Assembly: GCF_043195105.1 (NCBI RefSeq)
Contig: NZ_JBAFWO010000006.1
Direction: 5' to 3' (one strand)
Origin: NCEH01 sp002257205
GTDB lineage: Bacteria > Pseudomonadota > Alphaproteobacteria > Rhizobiales > Xanthobacteraceae
Length of the DNA: 64,000 nucleotides
Each line of letters begins with the position of its first letter. The stretch's first letter is position 1. A program made the translations under genes and the position numbers. Positions 40,854-49,198 of the stretch are shown in pieces. The notes under the pieces are model-generated. The model saw only the letters and a program-made list of their open reading frames with translations. It was not told where the DNA came from and ran no database searches.

Positions 40854-41705
40854 TCAGCGCTCGGGGACGATCCAGGAGATGCGCGCGCGCCCCTTGCCGT
40901 CATGGGCGAGCAGTGGGGCGAGCGCGGTGAGGATGGTGCGCATCTCGTCCGCCAAGGTGAAGGGCGGATTGACGATGATGAGCCCGCTTCCGGACAGCGC
41001 GGTGGTGGTGCGCACCTCGGCGAAATCCAGTTCCACCCGCAGGGTCTTGGGCAGGCCCACCTGGGCCACCTCGCGGCGGAACGCATCCACCGCCCGCAGG
41101 TCCTTGATGGGATACCAGAGCATCAGGATGCCGGTGGCGAAACGCTCGTGGAAGGTGGTGAGGGCGCCGATGAGCCGCTGGAACTCGCCGCCTTCCTCGA
41201 ACGGCGGATCCACCAGCACCAGCCCGCGCCGCTCGCGCGGCGGCAGGTGGGCGGCAATGGCGTTCCAGCCGTCCTGCGACAGCACTTTCACGCGCGGATC
41301 GTCGCCGACATTCTTCTCCAGCTTCGCGCGTTCCTCGAAATGCAATTCGGAGAACAGGAAGCGGTCCTGCGGCCGGGCGAGCGCCAGCGCCAAGGCCGGG
41401 GAACCGGGATAGCGGCGCGCGCCGGCATAGGTGCGCAGATGGCGCACCGCGTCGAGATAGGGCGCGAGCAATTCCGCCGCCGGGGCGGGAAGGTCCGCCT
41501 CGAGCACCCGCTCGATGCCCGCTTCCGCCTCGCCCGTGCGCTGGGCCGAGACGCCGCCGAGATCATAGAGCCCGGCACCCGCATGGGTATCGAGCACGCG
41601 ATAGGGCGTGTCTTTCTTGTTTAGATGAGCGAGCACGCGGGCAAGCGCGGCGTGCTTCATCACGTCGGCGGCGTTTCCCGCGTGGAAGGCGTGGCGATAA
41701 TTCAT
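40854..41705 (-). CDS. rlmJ: 23S rRNA (adenine-2030-N6)-methyltransferase RlmJ
   Basis: This 283-residue SAM-dependent enzyme methylates A2030 of 23S rRNA. Family features are MNYRHAFHAGNAADVMKHA at the start, YRVLDTHAGAGLYDL for SAM binding and the catalytic LVLVDPPFE. The MNYRHAFHAGN start fixes ATG 41705 over the in-frame upstream codon. The gene is monocistronic or loosely linked to the GST downstream. Confidence 0.95.
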   Translation of the reverse strand: MNYRHAFHAGNAADVMKHAALARVLAHLNKKDTPYRVLDTHAGAGLYDLGGVSAQRTGEAEAGIERVLEADLPAPAAELLAPYLDAVRHLRTYAGARRYPGSPALALALARPQDRFLFSELHFEERAKLEKNVGDDPRVKVLSQDGWNAIAAHLPPRERRGLVLVDPPFEEGGEFQRLIGALTTFHERFATGILMLWYPIKDLRAVDAFRREVAQVGLPKTLRVELDFAEVRTTTALSGSGLIIVNPPFTLADEMRTILTALAPLLAHDGKGRARISWIVPER

Positions 41706-41759
41706 TGTCGGCACTTCATGGGGCGGCACGTCATGGGCGAGGTCGGCTTTCGCTGCGCC

Positions 41760-42422
41760 CTATCGCGCGGACGGCGCCTGCACCGGAGGAACCTCCAGGG
41801 TGCGCCCGGCCCGGCATCCGCGCCGGTCCGCTTCGGGACAGGGCCGAAATGTGAGGTCCTTGCTGAAGCAAACCCGCACCTCGCGCAAGCGCTTCGCGCC
41901 GCAATCGACGGCGATCATCGCGGTGGTCAGGCCGGGATTGGCGGCGATGAAGGCGGCCTCCACCTCGGCGGGGGTCACGGTCGCGGCCTCGGCGGGGGCG
42001 ATGAACGCCGGCGGGATGGTGATTTTCTCGCGCGCCGCCCGCAGCTTGGCGAAGAAGGCCTCGGGGGCAAGGCCGGCGCAGGTGCCGTGCCGGCGCCATT
42101 CGTGGATCACGAGGCCGCGGCTCGGCATCAGGTCCTGGATGCCGTTGAGCGTCTCGGCGGGAATATAAGGCGCGGGCGTCTGGCAGGATTGGGGATAGCC
42201 GCGCTCGTTCTGCGGCCACAGGCCATGGACGATGAAGCCGAACGGGCGGCCGGCGCGGCATTGGGCGCCCTCCGCGCGGGTCTGTTCCGCGCAATAGGTC
42301 GGCGACCAGGACAGAGCGAGAATATAGAAATCAAAGGCGCCGGGCGTGCCTCCCGGCGCGGCCCGCGCCGCTCCCGCCGCCGCGAGCAGCAGCAGCGCGA
42401 CGGCGCAGAGGCGTCGAATCAC
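41760..42422 (-). CDS. Secreted ribonuclease T2
   Basis: This 220-residue periplasmic or secreted endoribonuclease has GTG start at 42422 in a 4-nt overlap with the upstream gene. A signal peptide spans about 1-22. The two conserved active-site boxes are intact: CAS I with H66 in FIVHGLWPQ and CAS II with H107, E108 and H112 in IHEWRRHGTC. Paired cysteines suggest disulfides. It is probably involved in RNA scavenging in the periplasm. Its partner upstream is a small Cys-rich secreted protein. Confidence 0.93.
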   Translation of the reverse strand: MIRRLCAVALLLLAAAGAARAAPGGTPGAFDFYILALSWSPTYCAEQTRAEGAQCRAGRPFGFIVHGLWPQNERGYPQSCQTPAPYIPAETLNGIQDLMPSRGLVIHEWRRHGTCAGLAPEAFFAKLRAAREKITIPPAFIAPAEAATVTPAEVEAAFIAANPGLTTAMIAVDCGAKRLREVRVCFSKDLTFRPCPEADRRGCRAGRTLEVPPVQAPSAR

Positions 42423-42883
42423 GGACGGGCCATCTTGCAGCCGGGGGCATAGGCCATGTTGCGATCCAGCCCGTTCACGCACCATTCCACGCCCCAGGTA
42501 TAGCCCTGGAAGCTCGAGTCCTCGATGATGGAATAGTCGATCTGGTGGATTTTATTGTCCGAGAGCACCACCTTGGCGGTGCAATAGCGGCGCGGCTGGA
42601 ACGCCTCGCCCCAGGGACGGAAGGCGATTTCACGCACGTTGGAATAGGACAGGATGTTCAGCGGCGCGTTCCAATACATGCGCTCGGTCTCGGCGAAGCG
42701 CATGGAGATGGTGCCGAGCGCCAGCGGCTCGGTGCAGGCGGGAAGGTTGCCGCTATAGCTGTCGTTGGGCAGCCAGAAATTATCGAGAATGCTCGCGGCC
42801 TTGGCCGGCACACCAACCGCAAGACCGGCCAACAGGGCCGCGATCCCGGCAAAAGCCCGCCCGCTGCGCATCGTGCGACCCAT
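42419..42883 (-). CDS. Secreted four-cysteine protein of unknown function, coupled to RNase T2
   Basis: This 154-residue protein has a signal peptide (about 1-33, GVPAKAA) and a mature domain with four cysteines (LPACTEP, RRYCTAK, VEWCVNG, APGCKMA) that could form two disulfides. I do not recognise the fold. GGGAGAGTGGGA precedes ATG 42883. Its stop overlaps the GTG of the RNase T2 gene by 4 nt, so the two are made together. A role as inhibitor, chaperone or partner of the nuclease is speculation. Confidence 0.8.
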   Translation of the reverse strand: MGRTMRSGRAFAGIAALLAGLAVGVPAKAASILDNFWLPNDSYSGNLPACTEPLALGTISMRFAETERMYWNAPLNILSYSNVREIAFRPWGEAFQPRRYCTAKVVLSDNKIHQIDYSIIEDSSFQGYTWGVEWCVNGLDRNMAYAPGCKMARP

Positions 42884-43081
42884 TCCCACTCTCCCGTACT
42901 TCAATCCGATATTTGGCGGGACGATGGAACCGGCGATTGTCCCGGTCAAGCGCAGCAGAGACACACCCGGCGAAAAAGCGTTTGGCCCGCCATCCTTGTG
43001 CTGCGAAATTCCGGCATCATGCCGCCTTGGCCGAACCCTGCGCCCGTCCGGGCGCCGTCACGCTCCCGCAGCGTCAACGAG
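42884..43081. promoter_or_regulatory. Divergent promoter region (secreted protein / decarboxylase)
   Basis: This 198-nt gap separates divergent starts. A moderately AT-rich block at 42900-42920 may be the promoter of the minus-strand operon. The decarboxylase start lacks a strong ribosome site. No known operator is recognised. Confidence 0.35.
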
Positions 43082-44395
43082 ATGGATGCCCGCATGTCGC
43101 ACGCCCGCTTCGCCCCCGAGATCATCGGTGCATCGCAAGCGGTGGGAGGGACCGCCGGGCGCCTGGAGCGCTTCGAGACCGGGCGCGAAGCCGCGCTGCG
43201 CCTGCGGCCGGACCAGCCGGTCTATTGCTTTCGCCCCGAGGTGCTGCGGGCGGATGCGCGCGCCTTCCTCTCCGCCTTTCCCGGCAAGACCGCCTATGCG
43301 GTGAAGACCAATGGCGAACCGATGGTGCTGGAGACCCTGGCCGGCCTCGGCATCGGCGCGTTCGACGTGGCGAGCCCGGCGGAGTTTCACGCCGCCCGCG
43401 CCGCCGCGCCGAGGGCCGAATTGCTCTATATGCACCCGGTGAAGGCGCAATCGGACATCCGCCTCGCCCTGGAGCGCTACGGCATTTGCGTGCTGGCGCT
43501 GGACCATGAGGACGAGGTCGCCAAGATCCTGCGCATGGTGCGCGCGCTCGATCTCGACCCGACGCAGATCACCTTATTCGTCCGTATCGCCAGCAAGGGG
43601 GAGGCGGCCTACGAGCTCTCCAAGAAGTTCGGCGCGGCGCCCATGCACGCGGCCGAACTGCTCCAGCGCATCCACCATATCGGCTTTCGCTGCGGCATCG
43701 CGTTTCACGTGGGCAGCCAGATGGTGGACCCCACGACCTATGAGCGCGCCATCGCCACCGCCGCCGAGGTGCGGGACATCGCCAAGGTGCCGATCGCGGC
43801 GCTCGACATCGGCGGTGGGTTTCCTGCCCATTATGCCGAGGACCCGCGCCGCCCCGCGCCGCCCTTTCCCCCGCTGCCGGAGCTGATGGGCATCGTGCTC
43901 GACGCGGTGAAGCGCCATGGCTTCGCCGATACCCCGCTGGTGGCGGAGCCGGGCCGCGTGATCGTCGCCCGCGCCTTTTCGGTGATCGTGCGGGTGCTGC
44001 TGAAAAAGGGGCAGCGGCTTTATATCAACGACGGCATCTGGGCCTCGCTGTCGGACAGCTGGACCGGCAAGATCCTGCTGCCGGCCCGCCATATCCCCGA
44101 CCCCGCCCGCCGGCGCCGCGCCGGGGCCTCGGACAAAGTGGTGCCGTTTCGCATCTATGGCGCCACCTGCGACAGCGTGGACGTGCTCTCGCGCCCGTTC
44201 TACCTGCCCGAGAGCATCGATACCGGCGACTGGATCGAGATCGGCCATATCGGCGCCTATTCGCTATCCCTACGCACCCATTTCAACGGCTTTTATCCCG
44301 ACACCTTCGTGGAGGTGGCGCGGCCGTTCGAGGCGGATGGAACGGTGGCCGGCTTCGCCGAGCCGGAGCGGCGAGCGAACGTAGAGGAAGCGTGA
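43082..44395 (+). CDS. Fold-type III PLP-dependent decarboxylase (ornithine/diaminopimelate family)
   Basis: This 437-residue enzyme has PLP lysine K75 in TAYAVKTN, substrate/PLP motifs HVGSQM and DIGGGFP, VAEPGRVIVA, and catalytic Cys in GATCDSVDVL. This set matches group IV decarboxylases acting on ornithine, lysine or related amino acids. A 40-residue N-terminal extension precedes the barrel. Ornithine is the most likely substrate for polyamine synthesis, but the specificity helix cannot be read with confidence. ATG 43082 is used; ATG 43094 is possible. No polyamine genes are adjacent. Confidence 0.87.
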   Translation: MDARMSHARFAPEIIGASQAVGGTAGRLERFETGREAALRLRPDQPVYCFRPEVLRADARAFLSAFPGKTAYAVKTNGEPMVLETLAGLGIGAFDVASPAEFHAARAAAPRAELLYMHPVKAQSDIRLALERYGICVLALDHEDEVAKILRMVRALDLDPTQITLFVRIASKGEAAYELSKKFGAAPMHAAELLQRIHHIGFRCGIAFHVGSQMVDPTTYERAIATAAEVRDIAKVPIAALDIGGGFPAHYAEDPRRPAPPFPPLPELMGIVLDAVKRHGFADTPLVAEPGRVIVARAFSVIVRVLLKKGQRLYINDGIWASLSDSWTGKILLPARHIPDPARRRRAGASDKVVPFRIYGATCDSVDVLSRPFYLPESIDTGDWIEIGHIGAYSLSLRTHFNGFYPDTFVEVARPFEADGTVAGFAEPERRANVEEA

Positions 44396-44408
44396 CCTTC
44401 GCACGGCC

Positions 44409-44446
44409 GAAATCGGCGCAATGGCAACAAATTGCCGACCGATTTC
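44409..44446 (+). terminator. Nested inverted repeat after the decarboxylase gene
   Basis: GAAATCGG (44409-44416) pairs with CCGATTTC (44439-44446), and inside them GGCAA (44423-44427) pairs with TTGCC (44432-44436). No T-run follows. It lies 14 nt after the stop, so it may be a terminator or a regulatory palindrome for the next gene. Confidence 0.45.
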
Positions 44447-44520
44447 ATGGTTAATCCTGCCTCATCCGACTGTTCCTACAGACATTGATGCCGCCTCGCG
44501 GGGCGTGCATGGAGATCGCC

Positions 44521-45870
44521 ATGGCCACGGCCCTGCGGGATGGTGTGCGTCAGCTTGAGACGACGGCGCGCATCTGCTTGATGGTGCTTGCCCTTGCAAG
44601 CGGTGTTTATACTTATATCGGCGTGCGGGATTTGCTGGATGGCAGCGCCACGGCGGTGTTCTTCGCGGCGATCATCTATTCGGTCGCGGTGTCGGTGGGC
44701 ATCTATGCCTTCTGGACCTTCATGATGCGCTTCCTGCCCCATGTGGAGGATGCGGCGAGCCGGGCCCTGATGTTCGGCGCCATGGCCTTGGGCTCGGTGA
44801 TGATCGTCGCCATGTGCTCGTGGCTGAACGCGAGCGCGCTCGCCGGTTCCGCCGCCATCGAGCAGCATATGAGCCGGGCGATCGAGGATTACGACCGGGC
44901 GCTAGAGGAAAATCACGGCAAGGCGCTGGCCGCGCAGGGGCTGGCGCCCGACATCGCCATGGCGGCGGCGCGCTTCTCCCAGCTGGCGGATGCCGAGCGC
45001 ACCGGCTCGCTCACCGGCACCACCGGGTCCGGCACCGTGGTGCAGCTGCTGACCCAGATGGCGAGCCAGCTCGGCGCGCTTTCCAAGGAGGTCGCGGCCT
45101 CCGGCGACAAGGTGAAGGAGGCCTATGACCAGGGCGCAAAGCATCTCGCCGCCATGCGGGACCTCGCCTCCGGGGCGGGCCGCGTGACGCCGCGCGCGGA
45201 TGCGTTCGGTGGGGAGGCGACCGCGCTCGCGGGCGTGCTGACCGCGCTCCAGCAGGCTTCGATCGCGCCCGCGGTGAAGCGCGCCGCAACCGATTTCGCC
45301 TCCGGCTTCATCGCCCCCGCCGCCGATGGGCGCTCGCCCGACGTGGTCGGGCGGCAGAACGAGGTCGTGGGGCGGGTGCAGGGGGCGGTCGCGGCGCAGT
45401 CGAAAGCGCTCGCGGGCGCGGCGGACAAGGTGATCGCGATGCCGGCCTATGTGCCGCCGCGCTTCGCGCACATCTCGCCCGCCGAAGCCGTGCTGCGCTA
45501 TGCCTCCGACTTCATCCCGAGCTGGGCCGGGGCGATTTCCATCGACCTTCTGCCCGCCGTGCTGGTGTTCATCCTGTGCATCGTCCACGCCAGCCTGCGG
45601 CGCGAGGGCCAGCCCCAGGCGGGGACCGACACCATGACCGCCGGCGAACTGCTCGCCGCTTTGCGCATGGCCCGCGCGGTCGAACTGGCGCACGCGGATT
45701 TACGCGCGCCGCTGGTTCCGGACCTCGCCGCTATGCCAGCCGCGCCGCACGGCGCTGAAATCGCTCGGCAGGAGGAGGCATCGCCTCAACCGGCGCCACC
45801 CGAGCCGGCGGACGAGGAAAAAGTGACGACCTTGCACGGCCACAGCCTGCGCCCCGCCAAGCGCGACTGA
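44521..45870 (+). CDS. Four-TM membrane protein of unknown function
   Basis: This 449-residue protein has three TM helices near the N-terminus (about 17-37, 45-70 and 78-98) and one near residue 340-360 (DLLPAVLVFILCIVHASL). The roughly 230-residue region between them is helical and Ala-rich, with a probable coiled coil (EQHMSRAIEDYDRALEENHGKALAAQ). The C-terminal tail is Pro/Ala-rich and charged. I chose ATG 44521 with GGAG 6 nt upstream; several earlier ATG or TTG codons are in frame. It is followed after 5 nt by a ClpP-like gene, so the pair form an operon. I do not recognise the family. Confidence 0.8.
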   Translation: MATALRDGVRQLETTARICLMVLALASGVYTYIGVRDLLDGSATAVFFAAIIYSVAVSVGIYAFWTFMMRFLPHVEDAASRALMFGAMALGSVMIVAMCSWLNASALAGSAAIEQHMSRAIEDYDRALEENHGKALAAQGLAPDIAMAAARFSQLADAERTGSLTGTTGSGTVVQLLTQMASQLGALSKEVAASGDKVKEAYDQGAKHLAAMRDLASGAGRVTPRADAFGGEATALAGVLTALQQASIAPAVKRAATDFASGFIAPAADGRSPDVVGRQNEVVGRVQGAVAAQSKALAGAADKVIAMPAYVPPRFAHISPAEAVLRYASDFIPSWAGAISIDLLPAVLVFILCIVHASLRREGQPQAGTDTMTAGELLAALRMARAVELAHADLRAPLVPDLAAMPAAPHGAEIARQEEASPQPAPPEPADEEKVTTLHGHSLRPAKRD

Positions 45871-45875
45871 TCGCC

Positions 45876-46688
45876 ATGACCCCGGCCGTCTTCCTTCAGG
45901 CTCTGCGCGACTGGCGCCGGCGCCCCGACGATGCCCTGCTGCATCTGCTGTTCGCGGTGCTGCTGATCGCCAGCGCCGCCATGCTGGTGCAGGATTTCGG
46001 CCAGCTTCGCAAAGCCCAGGCCGCGCTTTCCGCCCCTGTTCCGGGGCAAGTGGAAGCGCCGCCCGCCGCGCCCCTCGGCCCGGCGCGGGAGGGCGGGCCG
46101 GAGGCGCCCGCGCCCGATGGCGCCCTCAACGCGCCCATGACGTTCGATCTCCAGAGCGACGGCCGCCTTGCCGCCACCGGCACCATCGCGCCCGGTACGG
46201 CGGCGCTGTTCGCGGCGGAGGTGGAGAAGCGCGGCTCCTATGTGCGGACGGTTGTGCTGCGCTCGCCCGGCGGCTCGGTTCAGGATGCGCTCGCCATGGG
46301 CCGGCTGATCCGCGCCAGGGGATTTGCCACCGAAGTGCCGGCGGGCGCCTATTGCGCCTCCTCCTGCCCGCTGGTGTTTTCCGGCGGGGTGGAGCGGCGC
46401 GCGGGCCGCAATGCGGCGCTCGGCGTGCACCAGATCTACGGCGCGCCTCCGCCCGCCGGCACCGCGCCGCCGGACGGCATGGCGCAGGCGCAGCAGGTCT
46501 CGGCGCAATGCCAGCGCTATCTGCGCGACATGGGGGTGGATCTGGACGTGTGGCTGCGCGCCATGGAGACGCCGAAGGACAAACTGTTCTATTTCACCGC
46601 CGAGGAGATGGCGCGGCTGAAACTCACCACGCCCGCGCCCGGCCCGCTTTCGACCCCCGCGGCGGCACCCGTGCCGCCGCGCGGGTAA
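45876..46688 (+). CDS. Membrane-anchored ClpP/SppA-like serine protease-fold protein
   Basis: This 270-residue protein has one TM helix (about 19-38), a Pro/Ala-rich linker (50-88) and a ClpP/crotonase-like domain. Motifs are VLRSPGGSVQDALAMGRLIRARG, the probable nucleophile S163 in YCASSCPLVFSGG, and H185 in LGVHQIYG. These correspond to the Ser and His of periplasmic ClpP-like enzymes; the third residue is not certain. The two cysteines flanking the Ser (C160, C164) are notable. It is likely periplasmic and acts with the four-TM protein encoded just upstream. Substrate unknown. Confidence 0.85.
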   Translation: MTPAVFLQALRDWRRRPDDALLHLLFAVLLIASAAMLVQDFGQLRKAQAALSAPVPGQVEAPPAAPLGPAREGGPEAPAPDGALNAPMTFDLQSDGRLAATGTIAPGTAALFAAEVEKRGSYVRTVVLRSPGGSVQDALAMGRLIRARGFATEVPAGAYCASSCPLVFSGGVERRAGRNAALGVHQIYGAPPPAGTAPPDGMAQAQQVSAQCQRYLRDMGVDLDVWLRAMETPKDKLFYFTAEEMARLKLTTPAPGPLSTPAAAPVPPRG

Positions 46689-46693
46689 GGCGC

Positions 46694-47659
46694 TCACATA
46701 TAGAGCTTTTCCTTCTGCAGCCCGGTATAGAGCGAGGCGACATATTCGCCATAGCCATTATAGAGCAAGGTGGGGCGGCGCTCGCCGGTGGCGATGTCCT
46801 TCTCAGTCGCCTGGCTCCAGCGGGGATGGGGGACGGCTGGGTTCACATTGGCCCAGAAGCCATATTCCGCGCTCTGCACCACTTCCCAGAAGCTCTTTGG
46901 CCGCGTGTCCACGAATGAGACCTTGACGATGGCCTTGATGGACTTGAAGCCGTATTTCCACGGCAGGGCGAGGCGCAGCGGCGCGCCGAACTGGTTGGGC
47001 GCCGGCTTGCCGTAAATGCCCGTGACCATGAAGGCGAGATCGTTGGTGGCTTCCGCCATGGTCACCCCTTCCACATAGGGCCAGGGATAGAAGCGGCCAT
47101 ATTGGCCGGGCGCCACGTCGCGGTCGAGGAAGGTCTCGAACCGCACATATTTCGCCCCGCTCAGCGGCTTGGCGTAATCGACCAGCGCTTTTAAGGGAAA
47201 GCCGGTCCAGGGCACGGCCATGGACCAGGCTTCCACGCAGCGATGGCGATAGAGCCGCTCTTCCAGGGTCATGGCCTTGAGCAGGTCGTCTATGGCGACA
47301 TCGCGCGGCTGCTCGACGAGCCCCTCGATGCGCACCGTCCAGGGGCGCACCTTCAGCTTGGCGGCGGCCTTGGCCACGTCGTAATTGGTGCCAAACTCGT
47401 AATAATTATTGACCGTGCTGGCCGCTGCCTCGGGCGTCACCGGCCGGTCGAGCGTGTAGGTCGGGTTGCGCTTGGCGGGGTAGAGGCTGGCCGAAGGGTC
47501 GGCCGGTCCCGCGCCTTGCGCTGCCGCGAGGCCGGGAAGCGCCCCGGCGCCGATCAATCCCGCGCCCGCTCCGAGGAGCGCGCGCCGCGAGAGAAAGACG
47601 CTTTCGGGCGTCGCCTGGCTTTCGGGGATTTCCCAGCCGCGTTTACGTCGAATGAGCAT
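46694..47659 (-). CDS. msrP: Protein-methionine-sulfoxide reductase catalytic subunit MsrP
   Basis: This 321-residue molybdopterin enzyme of the YedY family repairs oxidised Met in periplasmic proteins. It has a Tat signal (SRRALLGAGAG, around residue 24-34), molybdenum ligand C141 in YRHRCVEAWSM, and NQFGAPLRLALPWKYGFKSIKAIVK. GGAGG precedes ATG 47659. The usual haem-membrane partner msrQ is not adjacent. The gene is convergent with the ClpP-like gene, 5 nt apart. Confidence 0.96.
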   Translation of the reverse strand: MLIRRKRGWEIPESQATPESVFLSRRALLGAGAGLIGAGALPGLAAAQGAGPADPSASLYPAKRNPTYTLDRPVTPEAAASTVNNYYEFGTNYDVAKAAAKLKVRPWTVRIEGLVEQPRDVAIDDLLKAMTLEERLYRHRCVEAWSMAVPWTGFPLKALVDYAKPLSGAKYVRFETFLDRDVAPGQYGRFYPWPYVEGVTMAEATNDLAFMVTGIYGKPAPNQFGAPLRLALPWKYGFKSIKAIVKVSFVDTRPKSFWEVVQSAEYGFWANVNPAVPHPRWSQATEKDIATGERRPTLLYNGYGEYVASLYTGLQKEKLYM

Positions 47660-47742
47660 GAGTGGCCTCCATCGCGGCGCAGCATTGGAGCCAACGCAGG
47701 GGGAGGCAATTCAAACGCCCGTGTGGAAGGTATCAAGATATA

Positions 47743-47763
47743 GGCCTCACGGTGCCGTGAGAC
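47743..47763 (-). terminator. Hairpin between the first DUF992 gene and msrP
   Basis: CTCACGG (47746-47752) and CCGTGAG (47755-47761) form a stem extended by GGC/ACC at the base. On the minus strand it is downstream of the DUF992 gene and upstream of msrP. The T-tract is poor (TATATCTT). Confidence 0.4.
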
Positions 47764-47825
47764 CTCCGCCGGCCTTGGCCGCTTTCCGCGCCTCGCTTTC
47801 CGCGCCGCCATCCTCGGCGGGCTTC

Positions 47826-48524
47826 TCAGCGGGAGAGCACCTGCTCGTTGGTGCGCACCGGGGGCAAGGTGGCGCGCAGGGTCAGCGTGGCGGCGGCGAG
47901 CGAGATGCTCAGCCCGCTATCGGCCGAAACGCTCAGCGGCTGCAAGGCGATGCCGAGCTTCGCGTCCTTCGCCATCAGCACGTTGGCGGAGAAGCCGGGG
48001 CCGAGCGCGGCGCCGCTGGTGAAGCCGACATATTGGCCGGAAAGCGCGCCCGGCCCGAGCTTCGGCGTGGTGGCGAGCACCGCCCAAAGCATGCTGCCCT
48101 GGTCCGAGACACCGAAATCCAGGCCCGCGCGCTCGAGCGTGCCGGTGTAATATTGGTTCATGCCGAGGGTGGCGCGAAACTCGCAGTCGACCTTGCGGGT
48201 GGAGCCGAAGCCATAGGCGATCGCGGATTCGCCTCGGCATTCCAGCAGTCCGGATTCCACCTTCTGCATGTCGGTCTTCGCCGGCTCCGTCGCCGGCTGG
48301 GCGGGCGCGGGCTGCGCAGGCGCGGATGGAGCGGTCGCGGATGGGGCAGCGGGGGCCGGAAGCGGCGCCTGGACCGCCTGTATGGTGGGCAGCTGAACGG
48401 TGGTCTGGGCCGGGGCGGGCTGTTCCGCGCCCGGCACCAGTTCCATCTGCGCGGCCGAGAGTGGCGCAGCGAGCGCCGGGATCACGGCCGAACCGAAGAG
48501 AAGGGAGCGGAGGATCGAGGCCAT
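47826..48524 (-). CDS. DUF992 family secreted protein with Pro/Ala extension
   Basis: This 232-residue exported protein has a signal peptide (about 1-25), then about 60 residues rich in Pro, Ala and Gln, then a DUF992 domain. The domain shows SGLLECRGESAIAYGFGSTRKVDCEF, YTGTLERAGLDFGVSDQGSMLWAV, and ends in IALQPLSVSADSGLSISLAAATLTL. GGAGG is upstream of ATG 48524. It is the largest of three DUF992 genes in a row; the extension may anchor or space the domain. Function unknown. Confidence 0.88.
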   Translation of the reverse strand: MASILRSLLFGSAVIPALAAPLSAAQMELVPGAEQPAPAQTTVQLPTIQAVQAPLPAPAAPSATAPSAPAQPAPAQPATEPAKTDMQKVESGLLECRGESAIAYGFGSTRKVDCEFRATLGMNQYYTGTLERAGLDFGVSDQGSMLWAVLATTPKLGPGALSGQYVGFTSGAALGPGFSANVLMAKDAKLGIALQPLSVSADSGLSISLAAATLTLRATLPPVRTNEQVLSR

Positions 48525-48544
48525 GTCGTGTCCTCCGTTCAGCG

Positions 48545-49033
48545 TCACTTCGCCGGGGTCAGGGTCAGGTCGGAAATGCCGGCGGCGATGGTGACGCCGG
48601 TGGTGCCTTGGAGCGACAGCGGCTGGAGTGCGATGGTGCTCTTGGAGCCGCCGAGCAGCACATTTGCGCCGCCGCCGAGGCCCCAGGCCGCATCCGCGCT
48701 CACGCCGACATATTTGCCCGCGAGATCGCTGGCGGCCGGCGCGGTGTTGGGGGCGAACACCGCCCAGCTCAGCGTGCCGGCATTGGTGACGCCGATATCG
48801 AGGCCGAAGCGTGCCACGGTGCCCTTATAGGACGCGTGCACCACCGGGGCGGTGGGCGTGCCGGTGAGCAACTGGCAGCTCAGATCCCGCATCGAGCCGA
48901 TGATGAAGCCGACCGCCGGTGCGACCTTGCATTGCAGCACGCCGACCTGAATTTTCGGTGCGGTCTGCGCCTGGGCGGAGGTTGCCATCAGGCCACCGGC
49001 CAAAAGGGCGCCAAGTACCGTATAGATTCGCAT
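48545..49033 (-). CDS. DUF992 family secreted protein (second copy)
   Basis: This 162-residue exported protein has a signal peptide (about 1-23, SAQAQ) and a DUF992 domain: VGVLQCKVAPAVGFIIGSMRDLSCQL, YKGTVARFGLDIGVTNAGTLSWAVFAP, and STIALQPLSLQGTTGVTIAAGISDLTL. ATG 49033 has GGGGGAT just upstream; an ATG 12 nt earlier is poorer. It lies 20 nt upstream of the first copy, so those two are probably one transcript. Function unknown; the two conserved Cys may be disulfide-bonded. Confidence 0.9.
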   Translation of the reverse strand: MRIYTVLGALLAGGLMATSAQAQTAPKIQVGVLQCKVAPAVGFIIGSMRDLSCQLLTGTPTAPVVHASYKGTVARFGLDIGVTNAGTLSWAVFAPNTAPAASDLAGKYVGVSADAAWGLGGGANVLLGGSKSTIALQPLSLQGTTGVTIAAGISDLTLTPAK

Positions 49034-49131
49034 GGAATCCCCCAAATGTCTGACGCGTTAGTCCTACGTCCGCGACGGAAGGGGTACAATAGCGGAATAG
49101 TCCCGAGGTGCCGGACGAGCGGCCCGGAAGG

Positions 49132-49153
49132 CCCCGCCGCCGGAGCGGCGGGG
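49132..49153. terminator. GC-rich hairpin between DUF992 genes
   Basis: A perfect 9-bp stem, CCCCGCCGC (49132-49140) with GCGGCGGGG (49145-49153), has a 4-nt loop. It lies 45 nt beyond the third DUF992 gene's stop, with no T-run. It may separate that gene from the other two. Confidence 0.5.
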
Positions 49154-49198
49154 TGGAACTGCGACGATCGGCGCGCCGTCGCGCCGGGGCCGTCAGGT

